A DNA stretch of 51,925 nucleotides from Bacillus pseudomycoides (GCF_002551005.1 NZ_NVOY01000038.1:20758-72682); one strand, 5' to 3'; shown: positions 1 to 10,448, numbered from the stretch's first letter. A program made the numbers and translations. Notes: a model not told the origin generated them from the letters alone.

Positions 1-55
1 TTATAGTTAAAAGCTTTAATTTTTTCAAAGTAATGACTAAAAGGGGGGGAAGTTT

Positions 56-1882
56 ATGACATATCGTCAAAGATTATCGCTATTACTTTTAGTAGATTCA
101 CTTATTGTATTAAGTGCAATTTTCTTTAGTTATTTTTTAGTGAATGCTAGTTTCCATGTTATTACGTTATCATCAGTAATTAGCTCCATAACTTTGCTAC
201 TCAGCCATCATTTATTTGCTTTTATTTACAAGTTGTACAAAAAAGCATGGGAATATGCAAGTATAGGAGAATTATTAATTATTTTTAAGGCTATCACATT
301 TTCTATTATTGTTACGGCTATAGTACAAGAAGTATTTTTGAAAGGTATTTATTTTCGGTTGCTTGTTGTCACTTGGATGATTCACATTTTATTAATCGGA
401 GGATCTCGTTTTGTTTGGCGGATGTTACGGGATGTGTATTTTAAAAAAGGTGATACAAAAAAGAGAACTTTAATAATTGGTGCGGGTTCTGCTGGAACAA
501 TGATAACGAGACAATTACAAAAGAATAATGATACAGAATTATTACCTGTTGCGTTTATTGATGATAATAAGAAAAAGCATAATCTTGATATTTTAGGGAT
601 TCCAGTACTTGGAGGTGTGAATCAAATTGAGCGTGCCGTTCACGATTTGAATATTGAAAGCATTATAATAGCAATCCCTTCTCTAAGTAAAAAAGATTTG
701 AATGCTATTTTTAAAGAGTGTTCAAAAACAAAAGCGAAAACGCAAATTCTCCCTATGTTAGAAGATTTAGTGACAGGAAAAGTCTCAGTAAATGAGTTCC
801 GTGATGTGCAAGTAGAAGATTTGTTAGGTCGAGATCCTGTTGAATTGGATATAAATAGCATTTCAGGATATGTAACCGATAAAGTCATTCTAGTAACTGG
901 TGCTGGTGGTTCAATTGGTTCAGAGATTTGTAGACAAATCGCAAAATTTAATCCGAAGCAATTGATCTTATTAGGTCATGGTGAAAATAGTGTTTACTCA
1001 ATTGAAATGGAATTGAAAGAGTTATATGGTGATACGAAGATTACATTTGTTTCGGAAATTGCAGATATACAAGATTATAAGAAGATGATTTCGGTAATGA
1101 ATCAATATCGTCCCCATGTTGTCTATCATGCTGCTGCACATAAACATGTACCGTTAATGGAATATAATCCAGAAGAAGCTGTAAAAAACAATTTGATTGG
1201 GACGATGAATGTTGCAGAAGCAGCAAGCTGGCACGATGTAGAAACGTTTGTCATGATTTCTTCGGATAAAGCAGTGAACCCAACAAGTGTTATGGGAGCA
1301 ACGAAAAGGTTGGCTGAAATGATTATTCAGCATAAAGATAAAATGAGTCATACAAAGTTCGTTGCGGTTCGTTTTGGTAATGTATTAGGAAGTCGAGGTA
1401 GTGTAATTCCGCTATTTAAAAAGCAAATTCAGAAAGGTGGACCGGTTACGATTACTCATCCCGATATGGTTCGTTATTTTATGACTATTCCGGAAGCATC
1501 AAGGCTTGTTATACAAGCTGGAGCTGTTGCTAAGGGGGGAGAAATTTTTGTGTTAGATATGGGAGAACCAGTAAAAATTGTTGATCTTGCAAAAAAATTA
1601 ATTAAACTATCTGGAAACTCTATTGAAGAAATAGGAATAGAATTCACTGGAATGAGACCAGGGGAGAAGCTTTTTGAAGAGTTGCTAAAAAATGATGAAA
1701 TGAATGAAAAACAAATTTATCCGAGAATTTATGTAGGGAAAGAAACGGATGTTTATATAGAAGAAATTGAAAAAATTATTTCTACATACTCAGATTTAAA
1801 TAAAGAAGAGTTGCGAAATAAACTATTACATTTGGCGAATAAACGTAATGTTTCAAAAACTTTAATTCCGATATCTAGTTAA
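56..1882 (+). CDS. epsC: EpsC/CapD-like membrane nucleotide-sugar 4,6-dehydratase
   Basis: The 608-aa protein has four N-terminal membrane segments (about residues 10-30, 38-58, 77-97, 103-116). A first Rossmann motif (GAGSAGT, about 142) is followed by a second NAD-binding fold (TGAGGSIGSE, 281-290). The motif SSDKAVNPT (402-410) and M413-x3-K417 replace the classical Tyr-x3-Lys, as in large membrane UDP-GlcNAc 4,6-dehydratases such as PglF. It should turn UDP-GlcNAc into the 4-keto-6-deoxy sugar used by the EpsN and EpsM homologues at 21.4-23.2 kb. ATG 56 follows an AAGGGGGGG ribosome site. The window starts just upstream, so epsA/epsB equivalents, if present, lie outside it. Confidence 0.9.
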   Translation: MTYRQRLSLLLLVDSLIVLSAIFFSYFLVNASFHVITLSSVISSITLLLSHHLFAFIYKLYKKAWEYASIGELLIIFKAITFSIIVTAIVQEVFLKGIYFRLLVVTWMIHILLIGGSRFVWRMLRDVYFKKGDTKKRTLIIGAGSAGTMITRQLQKNNDTELLPVAFIDDNKKKHNLDILGIPVLGGVNQIERAVHDLNIESIIIAIPSLSKKDLNAIFKECSKTKAKTQILPMLEDLVTGKVSVNEFRDVQVEDLLGRDPVELDINSISGYVTDKVILVTGAGGSIGSEICRQIAKFNPKQLILLGHGENSVYSIEMELKELYGDTKITFVSEIADIQDYKKMISVMNQYRPHVVYHAAAHKHVPLMEYNPEEAVKNNLIGTMNVAEAASWHDVETFVMISSDKAVNPTSVMGATKRLAEMIIQHKDKMSHTKFVAVRFGNVLGSRGSVIPLFKKQIQKGGPVTITHPDMVRYFMTIPEASRLVIQAGAVAKGGEIFVLDMGEPVKIVDLAKKLIKLSGNSIEEIGIEFTGMRPGEKLFEELLKNDEMNEKQIYPRIYVGKETDVYIEEIEKIISTYSDLNKEELRNKLLHLANKRNVSKTLIPISS

Positions 1883-1939
1883 GTGTCTATGTAAAAGCAG
1901 TATTTTCATTGAAAATATAGTTGAATGGGTGTGGTCTAA

Positions 1940-3094
1940 GTGCCTAAGAGAGTTTTGTTTTGTGCAACAGTAGACTATCATTTCAAAGCATTTCATTTAC
2001 CTTATATGAAATGGTTCACAGAGCAGGGCTGGGAGGTACATGTTGCTGCAAGTGGCAATATACAGCTTCCATATGTAGATAAAAAGTACAACATTCCTAT
2101 CCAAAGATCTCCTTTAAACCTGCAAAACTTTCATGCATACAAAGAGCTTACAGCAATCATAAATACAAATAAGTACAGTATTATTCATTGTCATACTCCA
2201 ATGGGCGGAGTACTTGCTCGCCTAGCAGCAAGAACAGCAAGAAGAGAAGGAACAAAGGTAATTTATACAGCTCATGGATTTCATTTTTGTAAAGATGGCC
2301 CGCTTATAAATTGGTTTACATATTATCCAATTGAAAAAGGGTTAGCTCATTATACGGATTGTCTCATAACGATCAATAAGGAAGATTATAATCTTGCCGT
2401 GAAACATCGATTTAAAGCAGGGAGTATTGAACATGTTCATGGAATAGGGGTGGATACGGAACAATTTAGACCGATAACCGAAGCTCGCAAACGAAATTTA
2501 AAGGTGCAATTTGATTTTAAGCCAGACGATTTTTTAATGTTTTACGCTGCTGAATTTAACAAAAATAAAAATCAGCAATTCTTGATTCAGTCATTATCTA
2601 TATTAAAAAATGAAGTTCCGCATGCAAAGCTTTTACTTGCAGGAAACGGTCCATTAATCGAGGAGTGTAAAAAATTAGCTTTTCGTCTAGGAGTTGCCGA
2701 GATGGTTCATTTCCTTGGTTATCGAAATGATATTGCTTCATTATTACCAATGTGTGATCTTGCCGTTGCATCTAGTCTTCGTGAAGGTTTACCAGTGAAT
2801 ATTATGGAGGCGATGGCTTGCGCTCTTCCGGTTGTAGCTACTGATAATAGAGGGCACAGGGAGCTTGTTCTTAATGAAGAAAATGGTTGGATCGTAAGCC
2901 ATGACAATATAGAAGAGATGTCTAATAAAGTAAAACTTTTTACGCAAAAGCCTGAACTGGGGCTTCAATTTGGGAGAACTGGACGTAAGATAGTTGAAAA
3001 TAAATACGCTATTCATGAAGTGTTAGAAGAGAAAGGAGATATTTATGCTATGTTCATGGGGGAAACGGGGGAATTAAAGTGGGCTGTCCATTAA
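1940..3094 (+). CDS. epsD: GT4-family glycosyltransferase, EpsD-like
   Basis: This 384-aa GT-B glycosyltransferase has a conserved start (TVDYHFKAFHLPYMKWF) that resembles B. subtilis EpsD. The N-terminal acceptor domain carries IHCHTPMGG. The C-terminal nucleotide-sugar domain has SSLREGLPVNIMEAMACALPVVAT, the GT4 donor-binding E-x7-E region. No signal peptide is visible, so it should act at the cytoplasmic membrane face on a lipid-linked repeat unit. The start is GTG. The next gene begins 16 bases before this one ends, which suggests translational coupling. Confidence 0.85.
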   Translation: MPKRVLFCATVDYHFKAFHLPYMKWFTEQGWEVHVAASGNIQLPYVDKKYNIPIQRSPLNLQNFHAYKELTAIINTNKYSIIHCHTPMGGVLARLAARTARREGTKVIYTAHGFHFCKDGPLINWFTYYPIEKGLAHYTDCLITINKEDYNLAVKHRFKAGSIEHVHGIGVDTEQFRPITEARKRNLKVQFDFKPDDFLMFYAAEFNKNKNQQFLIQSLSILKNEVPHAKLLLAGNGPLIEECKKLAFRLGVAEMVHFLGYRNDIASLLPMCDLAVASSLREGLPVNIMEAMACALPVVATDNRGHRELVLNEENGWIVSHDNIEEMSNKVKLFTQKPELGLQFGRTGRKIVENKYAIHEVLEEKGDIYAMFMGETGELKWAVH

Positions 3095-4188
3095 GGATAT
3101 TGCACGTAGTTGTAAATATGAATCGAGGTGGAGCTGAAACTTTAATTATGAATTTATACCGAAATTTAGATCGCTCTAAAGTCCAATTTGACTTTTTAAC
3201 TTGTAAAGAAGGTGTATTCGATGAGGAAATAGTAGCGTTAGGTGGAAAAGTTCATAGAGTTCCATATGTTACCGATGTTGGACATACAGAATACATCAAA
3301 GGTCTAGATACTTTCTTTTCGTCTCATCAAGAATATAAAGTTGTGCACTCCCACATGGATAAAATGAGCGGATTTGTCCTACGATCGGCTCAAAAAGCGG
3401 GTATACCAATTCGAATTGCTCATAGTCATAGTACGAGCAGTGAGGGCGGCATTGCGGCAAAAATGTATAAATGGTATGCAGGAAATTTTATTTTGCCATG
3501 TGCAACACATTTGTTAGCATGTTCGAATACAGCGGCTCAGTGGTTATTTGCGGGTCGAGCAGATATGGCTAAAATTTTAAAGAATGGAATAGAATGTGAG
3601 GAATTTTCGTTTTCTTCAAAAATTAGAAAACAGGTAAGAGAGGAACTGCAACTTCACCAAGATACTCTCGTAATTGGACACGTTGGGAGATTTGCCTATC
3701 CCAAAAATCATTCTTTTCTTGTAGATATGTTTGCTCAATTACTTTTACTAGAACCAAATTGCATTCTTTTATTAGCAGGAGATGGTCCACTCCGCTTACA
3801 GATGGAAAAGAAAGTAGAGGAGCTAGATTTAAGAGATAGTGTAAAGTTTCTTGGGATACGAAATGATATTAATCGGTTGCTTCAAGCATTTGATGTGTTT
3901 GTATTTCCATCTATTTATGAAGGTTTTCCGGTTACTCTTATAGAGGCACAAGGAGCAGGTTTACCTTGTATTATATCTGATGCTGTTACAAAGGAAGTCG
4001 ATTTGGGTATGAATTTAGTTGAGTATTTCCCTCTGACTGATAAGAGGATATGTATAGAAAAAATAAAAAGCGTAGCATCTAGGGACTTACCGAGAAATAT
4101 GCCAGACAAAGCGTTATCTAAAAAAGGATATGATATAAAAAAAACTGCGGAATTAACGCAAGATTTTTATTTAGCAGTGTCGAGGTGA
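3079..4188 (+). CDS. epsF: GT4-family glycosyltransferase, EpsF-like
   Basis: This 369-aa GT4 enzyme starts RILHVVVNMNRGGAETLIMN, a typical EpsF-type N-terminus with the acceptor-side GGAE motif. HSHMDKMSGF and IAHSHS follow in the first domain. The donor-binding region FPSIYEGFPVTLIEAQGAGLP is near residue 280. It starts at GTG after GGGGGAA, inside the end of the preceding gene, and its own stop overlaps the following gene, so it belongs to one tight operon. The acceptor and sugar cannot be read from sequence. Confidence 0.85.
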   Translation: MGCPLRILHVVVNMNRGGAETLIMNLYRNLDRSKVQFDFLTCKEGVFDEEIVALGGKVHRVPYVTDVGHTEYIKGLDTFFSSHQEYKVVHSHMDKMSGFVLRSAQKAGIPIRIAHSHSTSSEGGIAAKMYKWYAGNFILPCATHLLACSNTAAQWLFAGRADMAKILKNGIECEEFSFSSKIRKQVREELQLHQDTLVIGHVGRFAYPKNHSFLVDMFAQLLLLEPNCILLLAGDGPLRLQMEKKVEELDLRDSVKFLGIRNDINRLLQAFDVFVFPSIYEGFPVTLIEAQGAGLPCIISDAVTKEVDLGMNLVEYFPLTDKRICIEKIKSVASRDLPRNMPDKALSKKGYDIKKTAELTQDFYLAVSR

Positions 4189-5087
4189 ATCAGTTGAAGA
4201 AATTAACTATTTTTACGCCTACTTATAATAGGGCATATTGTCTTCATAAATGTTATGAAAGTTTGAAGTGTCAAACAAACAAGGATTTTATATGGTTAAT
4301 TATAGACGATGGTTCCAGTGATCATACAAAAGAATTGGTAAGCAGCTGGAGAGCTGAAAATTGTATAGAAATAAACTATTATTGGCAGCAAAATCAAGGT
4401 ATGCACGGTGCTCACAATACAGCTTATGAATTGATCGATACGGAATTAAATGTATGTATTGATTCTGATGACTACATGCCGGACGATGCTGTGGAAAAAA
4501 TTCTTTCTTTTTGGGAAAGATGTGGAAATGATGAGGTAAGTGGCATAATTGGATTGGATTCATACACAGATGGACAAATCATTGGTTCGAAGTTACCCGA
4601 AAATCTTAAACGCTCCACACTTTTTAATCTCTATAACAAGCATAATGTAACTGGTGATAAAAAGCTTGTATATCGCACGGAACTGACGAAGCAGTATCCA
4701 TACCCAATTTTTAAAAATGAAAAATATGTAGGATTAGCGTATAAGTACTATATGCTTGATAAACAATACGAAATGTTACTGATGAATGAAGTCCTTTGTT
4801 GTGTTGAATATTTGTCTGATGGTTCATCTATGAACATGCTAAAACAGTACCGGAGAAATCCAAAAGGTTTTGCTTTTTATCGTAAGGAGCTTATGAAGTT
4901 GCCGTTTGTAAGCAAATCATTTAAATACAGACAAGCTATTCACTATATATCTAGTAGTCTTATATCTAAAAATAGAAGGTTTATGAATGAGACGCCATGT
5001 AAAATCCTTACATTTTTTGCTGTTCCACTTGGGATTATGCTTTATTGTTACATCACAGCAAAAACAAAAATGTTAGAAGTAACATAG
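4185..5087 (+). CDS. GT2-family glycosyltransferase
   Basis: This 300-aa GT-A fold enzyme has an N-terminus IFTPTYNRAYCLHKCYESL and the nucleotide-binding IIDDGSSDHT. The metal-binding CIDSDDYMPDDA motif is near residue 90. A hydrophobic stretch near the C-terminus could sit at the membrane. GTG 4185 overlaps the previous stop. TTG 4194 is better spaced from GAGG (4182-4185) and may be the true start, giving a protein three residues shorter. It occupies the place of a GT2 gene of the B. subtilis eps operon, but orthology is not certain. Confidence 0.82.
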   Translation: MNQLKKLTIFTPTYNRAYCLHKCYESLKCQTNKDFIWLIIDDGSSDHTKELVSSWRAENCIEINYYWQQNQGMHGAHNTAYELIDTELNVCIDSDDYMPDDAVEKILSFWERCGNDEVSGIIGLDSYTDGQIIGSKLPENLKRSTLFNLYNKHNVTGDKKLVYRTELTKQYPYPIFKNEKYVGLAYKYYMLDKQYEMLLMNEVLCCVEYLSDGSSMNMLKQYRRNPKGFAFYRKELMKLPFVSKSFKYRQAIHYISSSLISKNRRFMNETPCKILTFFAVPLGIMLYCYITAKTKMLEVT

Positions 5088-5119
5088 GGGTTTAGTAACA
5101 TGTTGAAAGGAAATAACAA

Positions 5120-6181
5120 ATGACCATACTTTGGATGAATCTCGCTATAGTGTTTATATTCTCTTTTTTTGCTAGATATTTTGCCATTACTATGACATCG
5201 AGACCTGCATTGATAAAACCTAATCAGTTTCTTATCCTGATAGCAACTCTATCTCTTGTATTGGTATCCGGTCTTCGAAATAATATTGGAGATACATATT
5301 ATTATATGCATGCGTATACTGTTACTGATTACAATTGGGAATATATTCAAAAAAGTAAAGACATAGGATTTAATACTTTTCAAATGATTTTACAAAGGTA
5401 TACCGATGATCCGCAAGTCATGGTTTTTATTACAGCATTAATAACAAATGTAATAATTGTATCCGTTTTATATAAGTATTCGAGGTTAATTGATTTAAGT
5501 TTATATGTCTATATTGCATCAGGGATGTATTTAACATCAATGAACGGAATCAGGCAATACTTAGCTGCAGCTATTATTTTTGCTGCCACAAAATACATTT
5601 TTGATGGGAATTGGAAAAAATATTTCCTCATGGTTCTACTTGCATCAACAATTCATCAAAGTGCACTCGTTCTTATACCAATTTACTTTTTAATTCGAAG
5701 AAAAGCTTGGGCAGCAACAACGTTTATTCTCCTTTTTTTAGCGGTACTCATCGTAATAGGATTTAATCAATTTTCTGAAGTTTTTTTTGCTGCGATAGGG
5801 GATACTCAATATGGTCACTATAAGGATTTTCATGAAGGTGGTGCCAATATACTTAGGGTTGCTGTTGATGCTGCACCACTTATACTTGCTTATCTTGGTA
5901 GGGGAAGACTTAGAGAGCTCTTTCCGAAGAGTGATTATATTGTAAATTTAGCTTTATTAGGCATGATTTTTATGCTTATTTCAACACAAAATTGGATTTT
6001 TGCAAGGTTTTCTATTTATTTTGGATTGTACCAATTAATATTAATTTCTTGGGTTGTAAAGGTATTTACTGAAAAGGATCGGAAGTTTATCTATTACGCC
6101 ATTGTAGTATGTTACTTTGTTTATTTTGTTTATGAGCATGTAGTTACTTTGAGGATTATTTATAAGAGTAATTTTCTATAA
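5120..6181 (+). CDS. epsG: EpsG-family polysaccharide polymerase (membrane)
   Basis: This 353-aa polytopic membrane protein has roughly nine or ten hydrophobic segments. It carries SGLRNNIGDTYYYMHAY near residue 50, the conserved RxxxGxDxxxY-type region of EpsG-like O-antigen polymerases, and NGIRQYLAAAIIF near 140. It is the likely Wzy-type polymerase that joins lipid-linked repeat units outside the membrane. The ribosome site is GAAAGGAAATAACAA. It works together with the flippase at 12.9 kb. Confidence 0.85.
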   Translation: MTILWMNLAIVFIFSFFARYFAITMTSRPALIKPNQFLILIATLSLVLVSGLRNNIGDTYYYMHAYTVTDYNWEYIQKSKDIGFNTFQMILQRYTDDPQVMVFITALITNVIIVSVLYKYSRLIDLSLYVYIASGMYLTSMNGIRQYLAAAIIFAATKYIFDGNWKKYFLMVLLASTIHQSALVLIPIYFLIRRKAWAATTFILLFLAVLIVIGFNQFSEVFFAAIGDTQYGHYKDFHEGGANILRVAVDAAPLILAYLGRGRLRELFPKSDYIVNLALLGMIFMLISTQNWIFARFSIYFGLYQLILISWVVKVFTEKDRKFIYYAIVVCYFVYFVYEHVVTLRIIYKSNFL

Positions 6182-6239
6182 TGTTATTCTTTCCTTATAG
6201 GAATATAAAAGAAAGCAAAGGAGGTTTACGTTTAGATAT

Positions 6240-6971
6240 ATGGAAAAAATACCTCGCATCATCCATTACTGCTGGTTTGGAGAAAAAGAAAAACCTGTCA
6301 TAGTTAAAAAATGTATAGATAGCTGGAGAAAGAACTTATCGGAATATGAAATAAGAGAATGGAATGAAGATAACTTTGATGTAAATTGTAATTCATATGT
6401 AAAAGAAGCTTATGAATCGAGAAAATTTGCATTTGTTAGTGATTTCGTAAGGGTATATGCTCTCTATAAATTTGGAGGGATTTACTTGGATACAGATGTC
6501 GAAGTATTCAAACCATTCGATAAAATGTTACATCATGACTCATTTTGGGGATTTGAACAAGAAAATTACATTGCTACAAGTACAATAGGAGCAGTAAAGG
6601 GAAATACGCTCATAAAAATTTTTTTAGATTCGTATGAAGAGAAGAAATTTAAGAGAGAGAATGGAAGCTACGATGATCTAACTAATGTAGCTGTTATTAC
6701 AGAGATATTGAAAAATGTAGGGCTAAAAACAAACGGAGAATATCAGGAAATAGAGGGAATAGGAGCTTTTTATCCGCAAACATATTTCTCACCGTATGAT
6801 TATATTAATTGTAGAAAATTCATAACCGAAAATACATATGCTATGCATCATTTTTATAAGAGTTGGTTGTCACCAGAAGCGAGATTAAAAAGTAGCATAA
6901 AGATAATAGCATCCAAAGTTATCGGTGGAGAAAATATAGCTAGAATTAGAAAATTAGTTTCGAGAACTTAG
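6240..6971 (+). CDS. GT32-type (DXD sugar-binding) glycosyltransferase
   Basis: This 243-aa protein begins IPRIIHYCWFGEKEKP and carries the DXD motif in GGIYLDTDVEVF (about 78-89), both typical of the sugar-binding Gly_transf_sug/GT32 family. KFAFVSDFVRVYALYKFGG is the usual helix before the motif. GGAGG lies upstream of ATG 6240. It marks the start of the more AT-rich, strain-variable centre of the locus and is only nine bases from the next gene. Confidence 0.85.
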   Translation: MEKIPRIIHYCWFGEKEKPVIVKKCIDSWRKNLSEYEIREWNEDNFDVNCNSYVKEAYESRKFAFVSDFVRVYALYKFGGIYLDTDVEVFKPFDKMLHHDSFWGFEQENYIATSTIGAVKGNTLIKIFLDSYEEKKFKRENGSYDDLTNVAVITEILKNVGLKTNGEYQEIEGIGAFYPQTYFSPYDYINCRKFITENTYAMHHFYKSWLSPEARLKSSIKIIASKVIGGENIARIRKLVSRT

Positions 6972-6980
6972 GAGACAAAA

Positions 6981-8177
6981 ATGAAAAATATATTAATAGC
7001 CTCTTTTGACATGGAAGTTGGAGGAGTAGAAAGAAGTCTAATAAGTATGCTTGAAAACTTTGATTACAAAAACTATGCAGTTGATTTGATGCTATATAGA
7101 CATCAAGGTGATTTTATGAATTTAATTACGAGTAAAGTAAATTTATTAGACGAAATTTCGCAGTATACAACTTTTAGAAAGTCAATAGGTGAAACGTTTA
7201 AAGATAAACAGTACAGTATTGGGTTGGCAAGAGTTCTATCTAAGATAAAGGCTGAGTTTATAGGAAGAACAAAACGAATAACAGAACCAGGGTATTATCA
7301 AATGCAATTAATGTGGAAGTATGCTTTACCATTTCTTCCGAAAGTAGATAAGGAGTATGACGTAGCAATTAGTTTTTTATGGCCGCATTATTTTATAGCC
7401 GATAAGATTACGGCTAAAAAGAAAGTAGCATGGATTCATACAGATTATTCCACTATAGAGCCGGATGTCAGTATGGATTTAAACATGTGGAATAAATTCG
7501 ATTATATTGTAGCTGTATCAGAAGCATGCAAAAATTCGTTTGTAAAAAAATATAGCAAGTTAGAAAATAAAGTTGTTGTAATAGAAAACATAACTTCTCC
7601 AGAGTTTATTAAACAAATGGCAAATGTAGAAGTTAATAATCCAATGGCTGTTGATCAGAGGTTTAAAGTTGTAACAGTAGCAAGATTGTCTCATGCAAAA
7701 GGAATTGATAATGCTGTTAGAGCTTTAAAGATGTTAAAAGATAAAAGCTATAATGATATTGCTTGGTATGTAGTTGGATATGGAGGAGATGAAGCGATGA
7801 TCAAAGACTTAATAAAAGATTTGAAACTTGAAGCCGATTTTATATTACTAGGGAAACAAACGAATCCATATCCATATATGAAAGAAGCGGATCTATATGT
7901 ACAACCGTCTAGGTATGAAGGAAAGGCTGTTACGGTATGTGAAGCTCAAATACTTTCAAAACCAATTATGATAACGAATTATACAACTGCAAAAAGTCAA
8001 GTAAGAGATGGAGTTGATGGATATATTACGGAATTGTCGGTTGAGGGAATAGCAAATGGAATCGAAAAATTATATAAGGATTCTGTTATGAGAAAAGAAT
8101 TAATCAATAACTGTGTTAAAACAGATTATTATAATGGTTACGAATTAAAAAAGTTGTATGAAGTGATGGGTAACTAA
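6981..8177 (+). CDS. GT4-family glycosyltransferase (paralogue 1 of 3)
   Basis: This 398-aa GT-B enzyme begins ILIASFDMEVGGVERSLISML. A mid-protein signature, YDVAISFLWPHYFIADKITAKKKVAWIHTDY, recurs in modified form in the genes at 9264 and 11581, so the three are paralogues. The donor site VQPSRYEGKAVTVCEAQIL is near residue 310. It belongs to the GT4 group with an N-terminal GG(V/A)E(R/K)S motif found in exopolysaccharide loci. The sugar specificity is unknown. Confidence 0.85.
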   Translation: MKNILIASFDMEVGGVERSLISMLENFDYKNYAVDLMLYRHQGDFMNLITSKVNLLDEISQYTTFRKSIGETFKDKQYSIGLARVLSKIKAEFIGRTKRITEPGYYQMQLMWKYALPFLPKVDKEYDVAISFLWPHYFIADKITAKKKVAWIHTDYSTIEPDVSMDLNMWNKFDYIVAVSEACKNSFVKKYSKLENKVVVIENITSPEFIKQMANVEVNNPMAVDQRFKVVTVARLSHAKGIDNAVRALKMLKDKSYNDIAWYVVGYGGDEAMIKDLIKDLKLEADFILLGKQTNPYPYMKEADLYVQPSRYEGKAVTVCEAQILSKPIMITNYTTAKSQVRDGVDGYITELSVEGIANGIEKLYKDSVMRKELINNCVKTDYYNGYELKKLYEVMGN

Positions 8178-8229
8178 AGAGAGCCAATTGATTTGTTATT
8201 AGAAAATTAAAATTTGAAAGGAAGTTAAG

Positions 8230-9267
8230 ATGGTTCCGAAGGTAAGTATAATCGTACCTGTTTATAATTGCGAGGAATATTTGTCTAACTGTATAGAGAG
8301 TATACTGAATCAAACCTACAAAAATATTGAAATTGTAATCGTAAATGATGGATCAATTGATCAAAGTGAAAAGATAATTAATGAATATAAAGTAAAAGAA
8401 GATAGAATAATGTATTACTATCAAGATAATTGTGGACCATCTGAAGCGCGGAATAAGGGGATTTTAAATTCAACAGGAGAATATGTAACCTTTATTGATG
8501 CTGATGATACAGTGGATAAATACTATGTTGAATTATTACTAAATAAAATGATCAACTCAAATTCTGATTTAGTATGTTGTGGTTATAAAGATATTTCAGA
8601 ATATGGGGTATTGAATTATACAGATTTTAATTTCAATACTAATATCTCCTTGTATTCTTTTGTAGACATGGTATGTAAAGGAACAGGGGGAGTCTTATGG
8701 GGGAAAATGTATAAAAAAGAAATAATTATTAATAGGGATTTGAAGTTAGATAAAGATATATTTATGTGCGAAGATTTAGTTTTTGTTTTACAATATGCAT
8801 CTCAGTGTCAGTCTTTTTCTTCAATAAAAGAGCCTTTATATCATTACAATAGATGTAATCAAAATAGTATAAGCTCTAATATCTCCATAGATTATATTCA
8901 AAATTATATTACTGTTTGTGAGAGGATAGATAAGATATTAAGCGCTATTCATTTAGATAAACAAAAAGTAAATAAGATTATTACAAAGAGAATTCAAGAT
9001 CTCGTATTGATATTAGTTGAGAAGCAATGTATTGAAATACGAGTTTTTGGTATGAAGAACGCTATTGCTAATTTAACGGGAATTTTATCTATGCCGTATA
9101 TTAAAACATATATAGGTGAATTTTCAACCAATAGTATTTTTTTAAAGCCATATATTTTTTTTATTAAAAACAGGCTTATAAGAATGAGTATTATGTATGG
9201 AATTTATTTGAATTTATTAAGAAATATTAAAAGGAGAATAAAAATAAGAAAGCAAGTGAGGACATGA
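8230..9267 (+). CDS. GT2-family glycosyltransferase
   Basis: This 345-aa GT-A enzyme starts VSIIVPVYNCEEYLSNCIESIL, with IVNDGSIDQS and the metal-binding TFIDADDTVDKYY near residue 90. The C-terminal third is hydrophobic and basic and may associate with the membrane. GAAAGG lies eight bases before ATG 8230. The end overlaps the next gene by four bases (ATGA). The base composition is extremely AT-rich, like its neighbours. Confidence 0.85.
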   Translation: MVPKVSIIVPVYNCEEYLSNCIESILNQTYKNIEIVIVNDGSIDQSEKIINEYKVKEDRIMYYYQDNCGPSEARNKGILNSTGEYVTFIDADDTVDKYYVELLLNKMINSNSDLVCCGYKDISEYGVLNYTDFNFNTNISLYSFVDMVCKGTGGVLWGKMYKKEIIINRDLKLDKDIFMCEDLVFVLQYASQCQSFSSIKEPLYHYNRCNQNSISSNISIDYIQNYITVCERIDKILSAIHLDKQKVNKIITKRIQDLVLILVEKQCIEIRVFGMKNAIANLTGILSMPYIKTYIGEFSTNSIFLKPYIFFIKNRLIRMSIMYGIYLNLLRNIKRRIKIRKQVRT

Positions 9268-10448
9268 AAAAAAATTTGTTATTTGTAATTGATTCGCTAA
9301 CGATTGGTGGAGCAGAAAAAAGTTTAGTATCTTTATTGAATTTGATAAATTTTTCAAAGTACGAAATTGATTTAATGTTATTTAAAGCAGGGGGAGATCT
9401 TGAAAGTTATGTTCCCAAGCATATAAATATCTTATCGGTTCCAAAATATTTTCAATATATAAATAATGAAAACGTCCCTCTAAGGAAAAGTGCAACCTAT
9501 CTTTATTATAGGATTAAAACTTCTTTAAGTTTAAGAGTAAACAATTATAAGAAAAATACTTTACATAGTGAGCAAGTAGTGTTTAGAAGTATACAAAAAA
9601 TAATAGATCCAATTCAAACAAAATATGATGTAGCCATCGCTTATAGTCAAGGGATGCCAACATACTTTGTTGCGAATAAAGTTACTGCATCACAAAAATT
9701 TGCATGGATTAATACGGATTATGTGAATACATTGTATGACAAAGAAGTTGATTATGAATCTTATAAGAAGATAGATAAGATCATTACAGTTTCTCAAAAT
9801 ACGAAAGATTCACTAATGCAACTTAGAAAAGAATACATCGATAAGGTAGATATCGTTTTAGATATAATAGATCCAAATATGATTTTTAAAATGGCAGAAG
9901 AAGAAGTTAATGAATTCGACAAATCCTGTATAAACATTTTAACAGTTGGAAGATTGGCAACTGTCAAAGCATATGATACAGCTATTGAAGTAGCTCATTT
10001 ACTAAAAAAATCAGGATATAACTTCAAATGGTTTGGAATTGGGGATGGACCAGAAAGAAAAAGACTCGAAGAATTAATAGATAAATACAAATTAAATAAT
10101 TATTTTATATTGCTTGGAAAGAAACTGAATCCATACTCATATATGAAAAAATGTGATATATATGTTCAAACATCGGTAAAGGAGGGATTCGGTCTTACAG
10201 TATGTGAAGCTAAGATATTAAAAAAGCCGATTGTATGTACCGATTTTTTTACTGCTAAAGAAATTATTAATCATAATGTAGATGGTTTAATAGTCAAACA
10301 TAATATAAATAGTATATACAATGGAATAAAAAAGTATTTAGATGATAGCAATCTTAGAGGGAAAATAATAGAAGAGCTAAATTGTAAGGAACCATATAGT
10401 TCGATAAATCAATTAAATAAATTCTATGAACTGATAGAAAATGAATGA
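9264..10448 (+). CDS. GT4-family glycosyltransferase (paralogue 2 of 3)
   Basis: This 394-aa GT-B enzyme begins LLFVIDSLTIGGAEKSLVSLL. The paralogue signature YDVAIAYSQGMPTYFVANKVTASQKFAWINTDY is centred near residue 130. The donor-binding region VQTSVKEGFGLTVCEAKILKKPIV is near 300. It is coupled by ATGA overlap to the preceding gene, and its own stop overlaps an in-frame ATG of the next gene. It probably adds one residue of the repeat unit. Confidence 0.85.
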   Translation: MKKNLLFVIDSLTIGGAEKSLVSLLNLINFSKYEIDLMLFKAGGDLESYVPKHINILSVPKYFQYINNENVPLRKSATYLYYRIKTSLSLRVNNYKKNTLHSEQVVFRSIQKIIDPIQTKYDVAIAYSQGMPTYFVANKVTASQKFAWINTDYVNTLYDKEVDYESYKKIDKIITVSQNTKDSLMQLRKEYIDKVDIVLDIIDPNMIFKMAEEEVNEFDKSCINILTVGRLATVKAYDTAIEVAHLLKKSGYNFKWFGIGDGPERKRLEELIDKYKLNNYFILLGKKLNPYSYMKKCDIYVQTSVKEGFGLTVCEAKILKKPIVCTDFFTAKEIINHNVDGLIVKHNINSIYNGIKKYLDDSNLRGKIIEELNCKEPYSSINQLNKFYELIENE